Positions 24,435-33,714 of a DNA stretch of 34,227 nucleotides are shown one piece after another. Under the pieces are notes generated by a model that saw only the letters and a program-made list of their open reading frames with translations, was not told where the DNA came from and ran no database searches. The stretch covers positions 1 through 34,227 of the forward strand of contig JASJGJ010000112.1 of the NCBI GenBank assembly GCA_033791605.1. Direction: 5' to 3'. This DNA is from Porticoccus sp033791605. GTDB taxonomy: Bacteria > Pseudomonadota > Gammaproteobacteria > Pseudomonadales > Porticoccaceae. Both the position numbers and the translations under genes were made by a program. Each line of letters begins with the position of its first letter. Positions within the stretch are counted from its first letter, which is position 1.

Positions 24435-25502
24435 ATGGACCCTAATAAAGAAAAGGCGCTTAAAGCGGCACTGGATCAAATCGAACGTCAGTTCGGCAAA
24501 GGGACAGTTATGCGTATGGGCGACAGAGAACATGTGGTTATGCCATCTATCTCTACTGGCTCATTAGGTCTGGACATTGCATTGGGTATCGGTGGTTTGC
24601 CTAAGGGGCGAGTTGTGGAGATCTATGGGCCAGAGTCTTCGGGTAAAACAACGCTGACTTTGCAAGTGATTGCTGAGGCTCAAAAGCAAGGTGGTACCTG
24701 TGCTTTTGTCGATGCAGAACATGCATTGGATCCTATTTATGCAGAAAAACTGGGTGTTAATGTCGATGACTTGTTGGTGTCTCAGCCGGATACCGGTGAG
24801 CAAGCACTGGAAGTGACTGATATGTTGGTGCGTTCCGGTACCGTAGATGTGTTGGTTGTGGATTCCGTGGCTGCCTTAACCCCGCGGGCTGAAATCGAAG
24901 GAGAAATGGGTGACCACCACGTGGGCCTACAGGCTCGTTTGATGTCACAGGCACTGCGTAAACTGACAGGCAATATCAAACATGCCAATTGTTTGGTCAT
25001 TTTCATTAACCAAATTCGTATGAAAATCGGTGTGATGTTCGGTAACCCTGAAACGACGACCGGTGGTAATGCATTAAAATTCTACTCATCGGTTCGCTTG
25101 GATATTCGGCGCATCGGTGCAGTGAAAGATGGCGATGAGGTGGTGGGTAATGAGACTCGAGTGAAGGTGGTGAAAAATAAAGTATCCCCACCCTTCAAAC
25201 AATGTGAGTTTCAGATTCTCTATGGCGAAGGTATTAACCACTTGGGTGAAATAGTTGATCTCGGGGTGAAATGTGGTCTAGTTGATAAGGCTGGCGCTTG
25301 GTACGCCTACAATGGCAACAAAATAGGCCAAGGAAAGGCAAATGCATGTGAATATTTGCGTGAAAATCCAGAAATTGCTAATGAAATCGAACAGAAAATT
25401 CGTACTGAATTAATGCCTGTCGTGAAAAAGAAAAATTCTACGGAAGATGAGTTGATTAAAAAAGGGTCAGCGACTCCAGAGGAAGCTGAGGTCAAAGCTT
25501 AA
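24435..25502 (+). CDS. recA: Recombinase RecA
   Basis: RecA forms filaments on single-stranded DNA, catalyses strand exchange and triggers LexA self-cleavage. The 355-residue protein is nearly the E. coli length (353). It has Walker A GPESSGKTT, the FVDAEHALDP and LVVDSVAALTPRAEIEGE stretches, L1 at GDHHVGLQARLMSQAL and L2 in FINQIRMKIGVMFGNPETTTGG. The C-terminal tail is moderately acidic. ATG 24435 is chosen over a GTG at 24429 because AGAGG is well spaced from it. It is controlled by the LexA box upstream and ended by a clear terminator. Confidence 0.98.
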   Translation: MDPNKEKALKAALDQIERQFGKGTVMRMGDREHVVMPSISTGSLGLDIALGIGGLPKGRVVEIYGPESSGKTTLTLQVIAEAQKQGGTCAFVDAEHALDPIYAEKLGVNVDDLLVSQPDTGEQALEVTDMLVRSGTVDVLVVDSVAALTPRAEIEGEMGDHHVGLQARLMSQALRKLTGNIKHANCLVIFINQIRMKIGVMFGNPETTTGGNALKFYSSVRLDIRRIGAVKDGDEVVGNETRVKVVKNKVSPPFKQCEFQILYGEGINHLGEIVDLGVKCGLVDKAGAWYAYNGNKIGQGKANACEYLRENPEIANEIEQKIRTELMPVVKKKNSTEDELIKKGSATPEEAEVKA

Positions 25503-25532
25503 TCTCCGTACCAAAATTTTCATGTAAGTAAG

Positions 25533-25568
25533 AAAAAGCCGTGCTTCCTCTGAAAGTGCGGCTTTTTT
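25533..25568 (+). terminator. Intrinsic terminator of recA
   Basis: AAAAAGCCG and CGGCTTTTTT pair around a ~16-base loop, followed by T's, about 30 bases after the recA stop. This cuts recA off from the sterol-desaturase-family gene and recX. Confidence 0.9.
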
Positions 25569-25672
25569 GTAGGTGGGTTTCTATGTGCATGCTAAAAATA
25601 GCGGGCAATATAGTAGCAACGTATTTTCCTGATACAGGATATGGATAACTTAATAATAGTTGAGAGGCATCG

Positions 25673-26443
25673 ATGCCAGAGCTGATTGTTTATAAAAGTA
25701 TTATTGTGGCTAGTCTGCTGCTGGGCTTGTTTGTGGCAGAACGTTACTTTCCCTTAGCAGTAGTGCCTAAGACAATTGAGTCGAAAAAGCGTATAGCTCG
25801 TAATCTGTCCTTATGGTTATGCAACAGTTTAGCGTCCCCCTTTATTGTATTACCTATAACTTTTATGGCCGTAGGTTGGGGCATTAATTGGCGCAGTGGC
25901 TTGTTAGCCGAAGGGTGGGCCGGGTTATTGCTAGACATTTTGATTTTGGATCTTTGGATCTACTGGTGGCACAGGGCTAATCATCGTGTATTTTTGCTTT
26001 GGCGCTTTCATCAGGTACATCACCTGGATGAGTGGCTAGATGTCAGCTCAGCGGTACGATTTCATTTTGGTGAAGTTGTTTTTTCTGCGTTGGTGCGTTC
26101 GCTTGTCATTGTTTTCTTAGGTATGCCTCTGCTATCCGTCATAATTTTTGAGGCAGTAGTACTGATCAATGCAGGTTTTCACCATTCCAATATACGTTTG
26201 CCTGGAAAGTTGGAGCGAATACTTTCACGGGTCATTATTACCCCTTCTATCCATTGGGTTCACCACCACGCGATACAACAGGATACCGATAGCAATTACG
26301 GTACGATATTTAGCTTTTGGGACCGTTTGTTTGGAAGCAGCTCTAAGCATCATCGACAAACAGATATGAAAATAGGGATTGAACATAGGCGTGATGAGGG
26401 CCTAGTTCAGTTGATGTTGGAACCGTTCAAGCGTATTAGGTAG
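25673..26443 (+). CDS. Sterol desaturase / fatty acid hydroxylase family membrane enzyme
   Basis: This is a membrane-bound di-iron oxygenase of 256 residues. The histidine clusters that bind iron are present: HRANH (H100, H104), HQVHH (H113, H116, H117), FHHSN (H170, H171) and HWVHHH (H194, H197-H199). Several hydrophobic helices lie before and between them. Family members hydroxylate or desaturate lipids, fatty acids, sterols or carotenoids; the substrate here is unknown. It begins at ATG 25673 with GAGAGG 6 bases upstream. Its position between recA and recX is unusual, and no functional link to recombination is suggested. Confidence 0.88.
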   Translation: MPELIVYKSIIVASLLLGLFVAERYFPLAVVPKTIESKKRIARNLSLWLCNSLASPFIVLPITFMAVGWGINWRSGLLAEGWAGLLLDILILDLWIYWWHRANHRVFLLWRFHQVHHLDEWLDVSSAVRFHFGEVVFSALVRSLVIVFLGMPLLSVIIFEAVVLINAGFHHSNIRLPGKLERILSRVIITPSIHWVHHHAIQQDTDSNYGTIFSFWDRLFGSSSKHHRQTDMKIGIEHRRDEGLVQLMLEPFKRIR

Positions 26444-26720
26444 AAAATACGCCTGTTTACGATTACATGTCTGTAAAAGAAACGATTATAAATAGAAAAC
26501 GCTGACTCAGTAGGCTAACTGTGTGACTGTAGGTTGAAATTTAGCTCAAAGAGCGGACCAAAGAACAACGCTGAAGAAATCTCAGGTGAGCATTAGCAAA
26601 GGTGAAGGCACTTTGATGTGATGGGTGCGGCCGACTAAAATAGTCTAGACATTATTGAAAATTGACGTATTAGGTGTATCGCTCAATTAAAAGCTCCCGG
26701 AAAAAATGGTCAGGTAATCA

Positions 26721-27230
26721 ATGACTCAAACAGATCAATCTAGTTCTCAACAAGTGAGAGAACAGCAAGAAAATCCCAAGTCTATTGTGCGGGTGCGTGC
26801 GATGAACTTATTGGCGCGCAGGGAGCATTCCTGTTTTGAATTACAGCGGAAGCTGGGTGATAAATTCCCTGATTATTCTGAAATAATAGGCCAGGTTGTC
26901 CTTGGATTGCAGAAGGAAAATCTTCAGTCTGATGAGAGATTTGCAGAAGCATTTTTATCCTCTCGGATAAGGAGGGGACAGGGGCCTAACCGTATCAGTA
27001 TGGAATTACAACAACGGGGTGTTGATCAAGACCTTATAGGACATATTTTAGAGAAAAGTGGTATTGATTGGTATGAATTGGCCAGAGCTGTGCTAAATAA
27101 AAAGTATGGGACAAAATTCTGTGAGGATTTCAAGGAGAGAGCTAGGCGCAGTAGTTTTCTTCATTATCGCGGGTTCAATTCGGATCAAATTGCTAAATGT
27201 TTCAACTCTTCCTGCCCCGATAATGACTAA
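26721..27230 (+). CDS. recX: Regulatory protein RecX
   Basis: RecX is a small helical protein that binds RecA filaments and inhibits RecA activity. The 169-residue product has the three tandem three-helix repeats of the family, with RAMNLLARREHSCFELQRKL at the start, YSEIIGQVVLGLQKENLQSDERFAEAF in the middle, and FLHYRGFNSDQIAKCF at the end. The ATG has a weak AGG site. It is separated from recA by the sterol-desaturase-family gene and the recA terminator, so it likely has its own promoter in 26444-26720, where I see no other gene. Confidence 0.92.
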   Translation: MTQTDQSSSQQVREQQENPKSIVRVRAMNLLARREHSCFELQRKLGDKFPDYSEIIGQVVLGLQKENLQSDERFAEAFLSSRIRRGQGPNRISMELQQRGVDQDLIGHILEKSGIDWYELARAVLNKKYGTKFCEDFKERARRSSFLHYRGFNSDQIAKCFNSSCPDND

Positions 27231-27353
27231 GTCTCTCTGACCGGGGTGGTGAAAATTTTTTCACGACAACACTCATTAAATATCTTTCTCCTTTTGAGGA
27301 ACGGACTGGCAGGCCATCAATCTAAGCTTTGACTTAATTTATAGCGAGCTTTT

Positions 27354-27800
27354 GTGTTGCATCTATTCATTCCTTTGGTCATGGTTGTATTTCTCTCCTG
27401 TGTTCTTGGGCAACCTGTGTTTTTATCAGAAGACGAAGCAAGAGATGGGGTAAGTGGGGTCAGACCATCGATAGTTGATGTCGACCTAGAAGATTGGGGG
27501 ATTTACAATGGCTGTCTAAGTAGTCATCGTATTCAGAAAGTAAGACTTTTGGATGAAAATTCTGCAATACTTCAGTTGGTAGATGGCAAACAAGTAAAAA
27601 TGCATTTTATGGAGTCCTGTAAAGACGTTATGCAAAATGGTTTTGTGTATACCTCCCGAAACAATCTGTTTTGTACTCATAGCTATTCAATAAGAGTTCT
27701 ACACACGGGAAAGCATTGTCAGGTGGATTCTTTGGAGCCCTATTTTGAGAGGGAAGCACCGGTAGTTCGAGATGCAAAAGATAAGAAAGCGTTTGAATGA
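27354..27800 (+). CDS. Small exported hypothetical protein (possible DUF6491-like)
   Basis: This 148-residue product is not recognised with confidence. It begins with a hydrophobic signal-like segment (LFIPLVMVVFLSCVLGQP); the cysteine in LSC could be a lipobox, but the match is weak. The mature part has a pattern of paired cysteines (C in YNGCLSSHRI, MESCKDV, LFCTHSY and KHCQVD) and beta-strand-like stretches. The order resembles small exported proteins of the DUF6491 type. The start is GTG with no strong ribosome site. Its end lies 44 bases before the M23 peptidase gene starts. Confidence 0.55.
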   Translation: MLHLFIPLVMVVFLSCVLGQPVFLSEDEARDGVSGVRPSIVDVDLEDWGIYNGCLSSHRIQKVRLLDENSAILQLVDGKQVKMHFMESCKDVMQNGFVYTSRNNLFCTHSYSIRVLHTGKHCQVDSLEPYFEREAPVVRDAKDKKAFE

Positions 27801-27843
27801 ATTAACAAAAAGCAAAGGGATGGAAATTGAAAGTGATTCAGCT

Positions 27844-28680
27844 ATGAAACTCTGCATATCCGTGCCCCGATGTCTTATCGTTCTGGTTGTCACATTGATG
27901 GGGTCAGCTGTATCAGCGCTTGAGTTGACGGGTGCTCTGTCTCAAGGGTCGTTGTTGATTGGTCGTGTGGCGCCGGGTTCCACAGTGGAGCTGATGAACC
28001 ATCAGGTAAGAGTTGAAGAAGACGGTTTATTTGTCTTTGGACTAGGGCGAGATGCACCATCAAAAATAACGCTGCGGACTGTGGATGGGCGTGAGGGCAA
28101 TCAAGAGATCCATGAGTTTTCGGTGACCCAGCGTGAATATCGAGAACAACGTGTTAACGGTGTTCCCCAAAAAACAGTCACGCCCCCTAATGAGGTGTTG
28201 GAAAGAATTCGTCAGGAAGCTATTTTGGTTAAACAGGCTAGATCTGGAGATGGGCATTCTCGGGACTTTTTGCGAGGGTTTCATAAACCGTTAGAAGGCC
28301 CCATTACCGGTGTTTATGGCAGCCGCAGAGTTTATAACGGTAAGCCCGGAAGCCCGCATTATGGATTGGATATTGCTGCACCCAAAGGTACAGATGTTTT
28401 TGCTCCCGCTGCCGGTATTGTGACGTTGGTGCATCGAGATATGTTTTATTCGGGGGGGACGTTGATCATCGATCATGGCCATGGCGTTAGCTCAACGTTT
28501 ATACATCTTAGTGACGTGGTGGCAGAGAATGGTCAGAGAGTCGAGGCGGGTGATCTAATTGCTCGTGTTGGTGCAACAGGTCGGGCCACCGGGCCACATT
28601 TGGACTGGCGAATCAATTGGTTTAACGTGCGCCTAGATCCTGAGTTGGTGCTGAAGTACTTTCCGGCTAGAGCTGAATAG
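27844..28680 (+). CDS. M23-family metallopeptidase (LytM-like, exported)
   Basis: This is a periplasmic peptidase-fold protein of 278 residues likely to act on peptidoglycan. The signal peptide covers about 1-25 (ends SAVSA). A beta-rich N-terminal region (26-130) precedes the M23 domain. Visible motifs are HYGLDIAAPKG (H172, D176), GHGVSSTFIHLS with H221, and GPHLDW (H252), where the usual second His of HxH is Asp254. Variants of this kind exist and may still bind zinc. I chose ATG 27844 because it gives a textbook signal peptide; in-frame ATGs at 27772 and 27820 overlap or crowd the preceding gene. It seems to follow the small exported protein in one unit. Confidence 0.85.
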   Translation: MKLCISVPRCLIVLVVTLMGSAVSALELTGALSQGSLLIGRVAPGSTVELMNHQVRVEEDGLFVFGLGRDAPSKITLRTVDGREGNQEIHEFSVTQREYREQRVNGVPQKTVTPPNEVLERIRQEAILVKQARSGDGHSRDFLRGFHKPLEGPITGVYGSRRVYNGKPGSPHYGLDIAAPKGTDVFAPAAGIVTLVHRDMFYSGGTLIIDHGHGVSSTFIHLSDVVAENGQRVEAGDLIARVGATGRATGPHLDWRINWFNVRLDPELVLKYFPARAE

Positions 28681-28813
28681 TTTCAATGCCACCGGTTATT
28701 ACTTAAGGCTATTAATTCCTTTCGTTCGATTTTTGAGTAAAGTCCGCTAGACGTGGTCTTAACTGCATCTTTCCCTTAAACTTGCCCCCGTACTATATCC
28801 ACAACCTGGGGGC

Positions 28814-29014
28814 ATGATGATCGACAAGAAATTGCTAAGTATTTTGGTGTGTCCGGTGAGTAAGGCACCCCTGGAATATGACAAAGAAAAAGATGAACTT
28901 ATCTGCCGTGCCAGTGGTTTGGCTTACCCCATTCGTGATGGCATTCCTGTGATGCTGGAAAGCGAAGCACGACAGTTGAGTGTTGATGAGAAGCTCGGTT
29001 CTAACCACTCATAG
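28814..29014 (+). CDS. Trm112-family protein (YcaR-like)
   Basis: This 66-residue protein has the Trm112p/YcaR pattern: LLSILVCPVSKAPLEYD at the start and SGLAYPIRDGIPVML at the end. Eukaryotic Trm112 activates methyltransferases; the bacterial role is not settled, though these genes often sit with kdsB/lpxK. Here it is alone, 50 bases before the HIT gene. Only one Cys of the typical N-terminal zinc CPxC motif is kept (CPVS), so it may not bind zinc. A second in-frame ATG lies 3 bases in. Confidence 0.85.
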   Translation: MMIDKKLLSILVCPVSKAPLEYDKEKDELICRASGLAYPIRDGIPVMLESEARQLSVDEKLGSNHS

Positions 29015-29064
29015 CGTTAACATAGGCGCCAAGGTTAAAGTAGTACGAGGGGTTGAAATAGAAC

Positions 29065-29415
29065 ATGTCAGAAGAAACACTTTTTACCAAAATTATGAAT
29101 GGCGATATCCCAGCTGATATTGTCTATGAGGATGAGTACTGTATTGCCATTAAGGATATTGCTCCCAAAGCGCCGACACATTTGTTAGTCATCCCTAGGA
29201 AGCCCATACCGCGGTTGGTTGATGCTTCTTTGGAAGATAAGGCACTGCTTGGGCATTTGATGTTAGCTGTGGGAGACATCGCCAAAAAAGCGGGTGTCGA
29301 TGAAGCTTTTCGTGTCGTGATAAACAATGGTGCCGGTGTTGGTCAAACCGTGTTTCACCTGCATTTACATATTCTTGGCAATAAGACGTTCTCTGAAGAC
29401 AACTTGGGCTTCTGA
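29065..29415 (+). CDS. HIT-family nucleotide hydrolase (HinT-like)
   Basis: This is a purine-nucleoside phosphoramidase-type HIT protein of 116 residues. The catalytic triad motif HxHxH is H98, H100, H102 in VFHLHLHILG. The N-terminal FTKIMNGDIPADIVYEDEY and HLLVIPRKP stretches are typical of the Hint branch. Cytosolic, no signal. It precedes alaS by 75 bases and could be co-transcribed with it. Confidence 0.93.
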   Translation: MSEETLFTKIMNGDIPADIVYEDEYCIAIKDIAPKAPTHLLVIPRKPIPRLVDASLEDKALLGHLMLAVGDIAKKAGVDEAFRVVINNGAGVGQTVFHLHLHILGNKTFSEDNLGF

Positions 29416-29490
29416 TAGCCAGAACACTATTTTATCCAGAACTGTATTGTATAAAGAGGCCTGAAAGCAGGCCGCGGATGTTGATTATTT

Positions 29491-32091
29491 ATGAAAAGTG
29501 CTGAAATTCGTAACGCCTTTTTAAAGTATTTTGAGCGCCAGAACCATGAAGTGGTCGCAAGTAGTAGCTTGGTTCCCGGTAATGACCCGACGCTGTTGTT
29601 TACCAACGCCGGTATGGTGCAGTTTAAGGATGTTTTTCTAGGAGGTGAAAAGCGCAGTTATTCTCGCGCTACCTCATCACAGCGTTGTGTGCGGGCAGGT
29701 GGTAAGCACAATGATCTGGAAAATGTAGGGTATACCGCTCGCCATCACACCTTTTTCGAGATGCTGGGTAATTTCAGCTTTGGTGATTACTTCAAGCGTG
29801 AGGCGATTAGGTTTGCTTGGCAGTTTTTGACAGAGGAGCTAGGTCTTCCTGAAGAACGTTTGTGGGTAACAGTTCATGTATCCGATGATGAGGCAGCAGA
29901 TATTTGGCTGAAAGAGCTGGGTGTCAGTGCAGAGCGGTTCTCCCGACTAGATGAAGATAATTTTTGGCAAATGGGTGATACTGGCCCTTGTGGTCCTTGT
30001 TCTGAAATTTTTTATGATCACGGTGAAGGTGTGCCCGGTGGGCCACCTGGAAGCGAAAATGACGATCTCGATCGCTATATTGAAATTTGGAATCTGGTAT
30101 TTATGCAGTACCAGCGCAGTGCTGATGGCACCATGGAGTCTTTGCCAAAGCCTTCGATCGATACAGGTATGGGACTTGAGCGTATTGCTGCAGTGATGCA
30201 GGGTGTTCATAGCAACTATGAAATTGACCTGTTTCAGTCGCTGCTTAAAGCTGCGGCAAAAGCAACGGGGTCCAGCGACTTGGAAAATAAGTCACTGCGA
30301 GTGATCGCTGACCACATTCGTTCATGCAGCTTCCTAATTGTGGATGGTGTCGTACCGTCTAACGAAGGTCGAGGCTATGTGTTGCGTCGTATTATCCGTC
30401 GAGCAATTCGCCACGGAAATCAACTCGGTCAAACCCAAGCTTTTTTTCACACTCTGGTGGCAGCGTTAGTAGAGGAAATGGGTGAGGCCTATCCGGAGCT
30501 GGCTGACGCACAGGCACAAGTTGAAAAAGTGTTGCTCAAAGAAGAACGGCAGTTTGAAAAAACCCTGGACAAGGGTATGACCGTTCTTGATTCAACACTG
30601 GCCGAGTTAAAAGGTGATGTTATCCCTGGCGATGTGATTTTTACGCTTTATGATACGTACGGTTTTCCTGTTGATTTGACCAATGATATTGCTCGGGAAA
30701 GAGGTTTGTCATTGGATATGCTTGGCTATGAAGATGCCATGGGTGCTCAACGACAGCGAGCCCGCGCAGCGGGGTCTTTCAAGGTGGATTATGCCCAGCA
30801 GTTAAAGCTAGACGGTCAAACAGAATTTACGGGTTATGACTCTACCCGTGGCACTGGTGCCGTGGTGGCTTTGATGAAAGATGGTGATGCTGTGGAGGCG
30901 GTCTCTGAAGGTGATGAAGCTGTAGTCATACTAGATAACACTTCTTTCTATGCTGAGTCAGGTGGCCAGGCAGGCGATCAAGGGTGCCTGCGTACAGTAG
31001 GTGTTGAGTTTGATGTGCATGATTGCCAGAAGCAGGGGAGTCACTATTTACATATCGGTGTTGTGACTTCAGGTTCTATCAATATTGGTCAGCAGCTTGA
31101 GACTGAAGTCAATCCGGGTGTTCGTTTAGCAACAGCCCTTAATCATTCTGCCACCCATTTGTTACATGCGGCATTGAGAGAGGTTTTGGGTGATCACGTG
31201 GCTCAGAAGGGATCATTGGTTGATAGTAAACGTCTGCGTTTTGACTTTAGTCATTCTGAAGCCGTATCCCCGGAGCAGTTAAAAGCCGTTGAGCGTCGAG
31301 TTAATGGGGAGATTCGTCGTAACACCGCAGTAGAAACAGACCTTTGTGATATGGACGCCGCTCAGCAAAAAGGTGCCATGGCATTGTTTGGCGAAAAATA
31401 TGGTGATGAAGTCCGAGTGTTGACCATGGGCGAAGGTTTTTCTGTGGAGCTTTGTGGCGGCACCCATGTTTCTAGAACGGGTGATATTGGTTTGATACGA
31501 ATGACCAGTGAAACGGGTATTGCTGCGGGTGTTCGCCGTATAGAGGCAGTTACCGGTGAGCAGGCGTTGTGCTATTTAGATACATTAGAAAAACAGTTGG
31601 ATGCTGTGGGCCGTACCCTGAAAACCAACCGTGATAATGTCGCTCAAAAAGTGGTTGCGTTGTACGCTGAATCAAAAGAGCTAGAGAAGCAAAATACCCT
31701 GCTGAAAAGTAAGTTAGCCAGTTCTGCAGGTAGTGATCTGACCAGTCAGGCTAGGGACATAAAGGGCGTTAAAGTACTGTCAGCAAGCTTAGACGGTATT
31801 GACCCCAAAGCTCTTCGTGATACTGTCGACCAGCTAAAAAATAAGCTGGGAACAGGTGTGGTTATACTGGCTGCAACGGGTGGTGATAAAGTTGCCTTGG
31901 TGGCAGGTGTTACTCAGGACATTACTGGCAAGGTTAAAGCGGGTGAGCTGATGCAGTATGTGGCTGCTCAGTTGGGTGGCAAGGGCGGCGGTCGCCCTGA
32001 TATGGCTCAGGGTGGCGGTACTGATATAGCCGCGTTGCCTGTGGCTATTGATTCTGTGTTTGGGTGGGTAGAGCAAAAGTTAGGTGGTTAA
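29491..32091 (+). CDS. alaS: Alanine--tRNA ligase
   Basis: AlaRS charges tRNA-Ala. The 866-residue protein is of normal length (E. coli 875). The class II catalytic core starts with EIRNAFLKYF and has TNAGMVQFKDVFLG and RHHTFFEMLGNFSFGDYFK. The editing domain has the zinc motifs HSATHLLH and CGGTH, and the C-terminal C-Ala domain ends in KGGGRPDMAQGGG. The ATG is at 29491 with no strong ribosome site. The position before lysC and csrA is the usual order in Pseudomonas-like bacteria. Confidence 0.98.
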   Translation: MKSAEIRNAFLKYFERQNHEVVASSSLVPGNDPTLLFTNAGMVQFKDVFLGGEKRSYSRATSSQRCVRAGGKHNDLENVGYTARHHTFFEMLGNFSFGDYFKREAIRFAWQFLTEELGLPEERLWVTVHVSDDEAADIWLKELGVSAERFSRLDEDNFWQMGDTGPCGPCSEIFYDHGEGVPGGPPGSENDDLDRYIEIWNLVFMQYQRSADGTMESLPKPSIDTGMGLERIAAVMQGVHSNYEIDLFQSLLKAAAKATGSSDLENKSLRVIADHIRSCSFLIVDGVVPSNEGRGYVLRRIIRRAIRHGNQLGQTQAFFHTLVAALVEEMGEAYPELADAQAQVEKVLLKEERQFEKTLDKGMTVLDSTLAELKGDVIPGDVIFTLYDTYGFPVDLTNDIARERGLSLDMLGYEDAMGAQRQRARAAGSFKVDYAQQLKLDGQTEFTGYDSTRGTGAVVALMKDGDAVEAVSEGDEAVVILDNTSFYAESGGQAGDQGCLRTVGVEFDVHDCQKQGSHYLHIGVVTSGSINIGQQLETEVNPGVRLATALNHSATHLLHAALREVLGDHVAQKGSLVDSKRLRFDFSHSEAVSPEQLKAVERRVNGEIRRNTAVETDLCDMDAAQQKGAMALFGEKYGDEVRVLTMGEGFSVELCGGTHVSRTGDIGLIRMTSETGIAAGVRRIEAVTGEQALCYLDTLEKQLDAVGRTLKTNRDNVAQKVVALYAESKELEKQNTLLKSKLASSAGSDLTSQARDIKGVKVLSASLDGIDPKALRDTVDQLKNKLGTGVVILAATGGDKVALVAGVTQDITGKVKAGELMQYVAAQLGGKGGGRPDMAQGGGTDIAALPVAIDSVFGWVEQKLGG

Positions 32092-32204
32092 TCGTTAAGA
32101 TGGGGATTTGTTTGCCAACAGTTCTTTTGTCGGACCTGATAACCTGTGTCCCTCCTTTCGCCCTTAACTTTGATCTTGGTTTGGTGTTTAATTGCCGACC
32201 TTTT

Positions 32205-32231
32205 TTGCAAGTTCATTTCAGCTGGTAATAT
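32205..32231 (+). promoter_or_regulatory. Candidate promoter upstream of lysC
   Basis: TTGCAA (32205-32210) and TAATAT (32226-32231) are spaced by 15 bases; TTTTGC at 17-base spacing is an alternative. It lies about 80 bases before the lysC ATG. The 218-base leader shows no lysine riboswitch that I can recognise. Confidence 0.4.
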
Positions 32232-32309
32232 AGTTAGCAGGTAGCCTTTAGGTAGGAGCTTTAACGGGTTGAATAGACCTGCAATAACATTTTTGAGTTA
32301 AAAGAGTTC

Positions 32310-33539
32310 ATGAGTTTAATTGTTCAAAAATACGGTGGTACTTCGGTTGGAACCACTGATCGAATCGAGGCCGTAGCCGAAAAAATCGCTGGTTTTCGTC
32401 ATCGCGGTGATGACGTGGTGGTCGTCGTTTCTGCCATGAGCGGCGAAACCAATCGCTTGATTGCCCTAGCCAGAGATATTCACGAAGAGCCCAGCCCTCG
32501 GGAAATGGATGTATTGGTCTCCACTGGAGAGCAGGTCACTATCGCGTTGTTGAGCATGGCCTTACATAAGCGTGGTTTTGATGCAAAATCCTACACTGGT
32601 AGCCAGGTCCGAATTCTCACAGATAATTCTCATTCCAAGGCGCGTATTCAGGATATTGATGTGCACCGTATGGAACAGGATTTGGCCCAAGGTAAGGTGG
32701 TTGTGGTTGCAGGCTTTCAGGGTGCTGATGATGAGGGCAACATAACCACCTTGGGACGAGGTGGTTCCGATACGACCGCTGTGGCATTGGCTGCGGCACT
32801 AAAAGCGGATGAGTGCCAGATTTATACTGATGTGGATGGCGTCTATACCACCGACCCTCGTGTGGTGGAAGGAGCTCGTCGTCTGGATAAAATTACCTTT
32901 GAAGAAATGCTGGAAATGGCCAGCCAAGGATCCAAAGTATTGCAAATTCGTGCAGTAGAATTTGCTGGTAAATACAAGGTCCCATTGCGTGTGTTGTCGA
33001 GTTTTGAAGATGGCGCGGGTACGTTGATTACACTTGAGGATGATGACGATATGGAAAAACCCGTTGTTTCTGGAATCGCATTTAATCGCGATGAGGCTAA
33101 ACTTACTATTCGTGGTATTCCAGATGTGCCCGGCATCGCTGCTCGCGTTATGGGTGCTGTGGGCCGGGCTAATATTGAAGTTGATGTTATTGTACAGAAC
33201 GTCGCCCAAGACAATACGGCTTCTCTGACATTTACTGTTCATCGAAATGAGATGAATAAAGCAGAGGACGTTTTAAATGCAGTGGCAAAAGAGCTTGGTG
33301 CTACAACGGTTGAGAGCGATTCGAATATCGCCAAGGTTGCGCTGGTCGGAGTGGGAATGCGTTCACATGCCGGTGTAGCTGCAACGATGTTTGAAGCGTT
33401 AGCAAAAGAGAATATTAATATTCAGATGATCAGTACATCAGAAATTAAAATTACGGTTGTTATTGATGAGCGTTACCTAGAGCTGGCCGTGAGAGGTTTG
33501 CACAGTGCTTTTGATCTGGGGTCAGAGGATAAGAGATAG
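32310..33539 (+). CDS. lysC: Aspartate kinase
   Basis: LysC phosphorylates aspartate, the first step to lysine, methionine, threonine and diaminopimelate. The 409-residue protein has the kinase start VQKYGGTSVG, STGEQVT, and TLGRGGSDTTAV. The C-terminal ACT domains (LTIRGIPDVPGIAARVMG, NIQMISTSEIKITVVI) are expected to bind lysine and threonine for feedback inhibition. It is monofunctional, with no homoserine dehydrogenase part. An internal ATG at 33051 (residue 248) with GAGG upstream fits the beta-subunit start known in some alpha2beta2 enzymes. Confidence 0.96.
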   Translation: MSLIVQKYGGTSVGTTDRIEAVAEKIAGFRHRGDDVVVVVSAMSGETNRLIALARDIHEEPSPREMDVLVSTGEQVTIALLSMALHKRGFDAKSYTGSQVRILTDNSHSKARIQDIDVHRMEQDLAQGKVVVVAGFQGADDEGNITTLGRGGSDTTAVALAAALKADECQIYTDVDGVYTTDPRVVEGARRLDKITFEEMLEMASQGSKVLQIRAVEFAGKYKVPLRVLSSFEDGAGTLITLEDDDDMEKPVVSGIAFNRDEAKLTIRGIPDVPGIAARVMGAVGRANIEVDVIVQNVAQDNTASLTFTVHRNEMNKAEDVLNAVAKELGATTVESDSNIAKVALVGVGMRSHAGVAATMFEALAKENINIQMISTSEIKITVVIDERYLELAVRGLHSAFDLGSEDKR

Positions 33540-33714
33540 AAATCGTGCAAACTGTTTACCCTGATATGGAATGATTGGTATAGTCTGTTAGTTGATTCGG
33601 TGTTGTGATTTTATCGGAACAAGCTTGCTTGGTTACACTAAAACAATAAAAGCCAGGGAAAAACAGGACGTTCAGCGTTTTTGCTGAATTTTGGCAGTAA
33701 ATAGGAGTTCTATC

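Noticed and set aside
32092..32309. Lysine riboswitch before lysC
   Set aside because: I cannot find the conserved multi-helix core; only a promoter candidate is visible.
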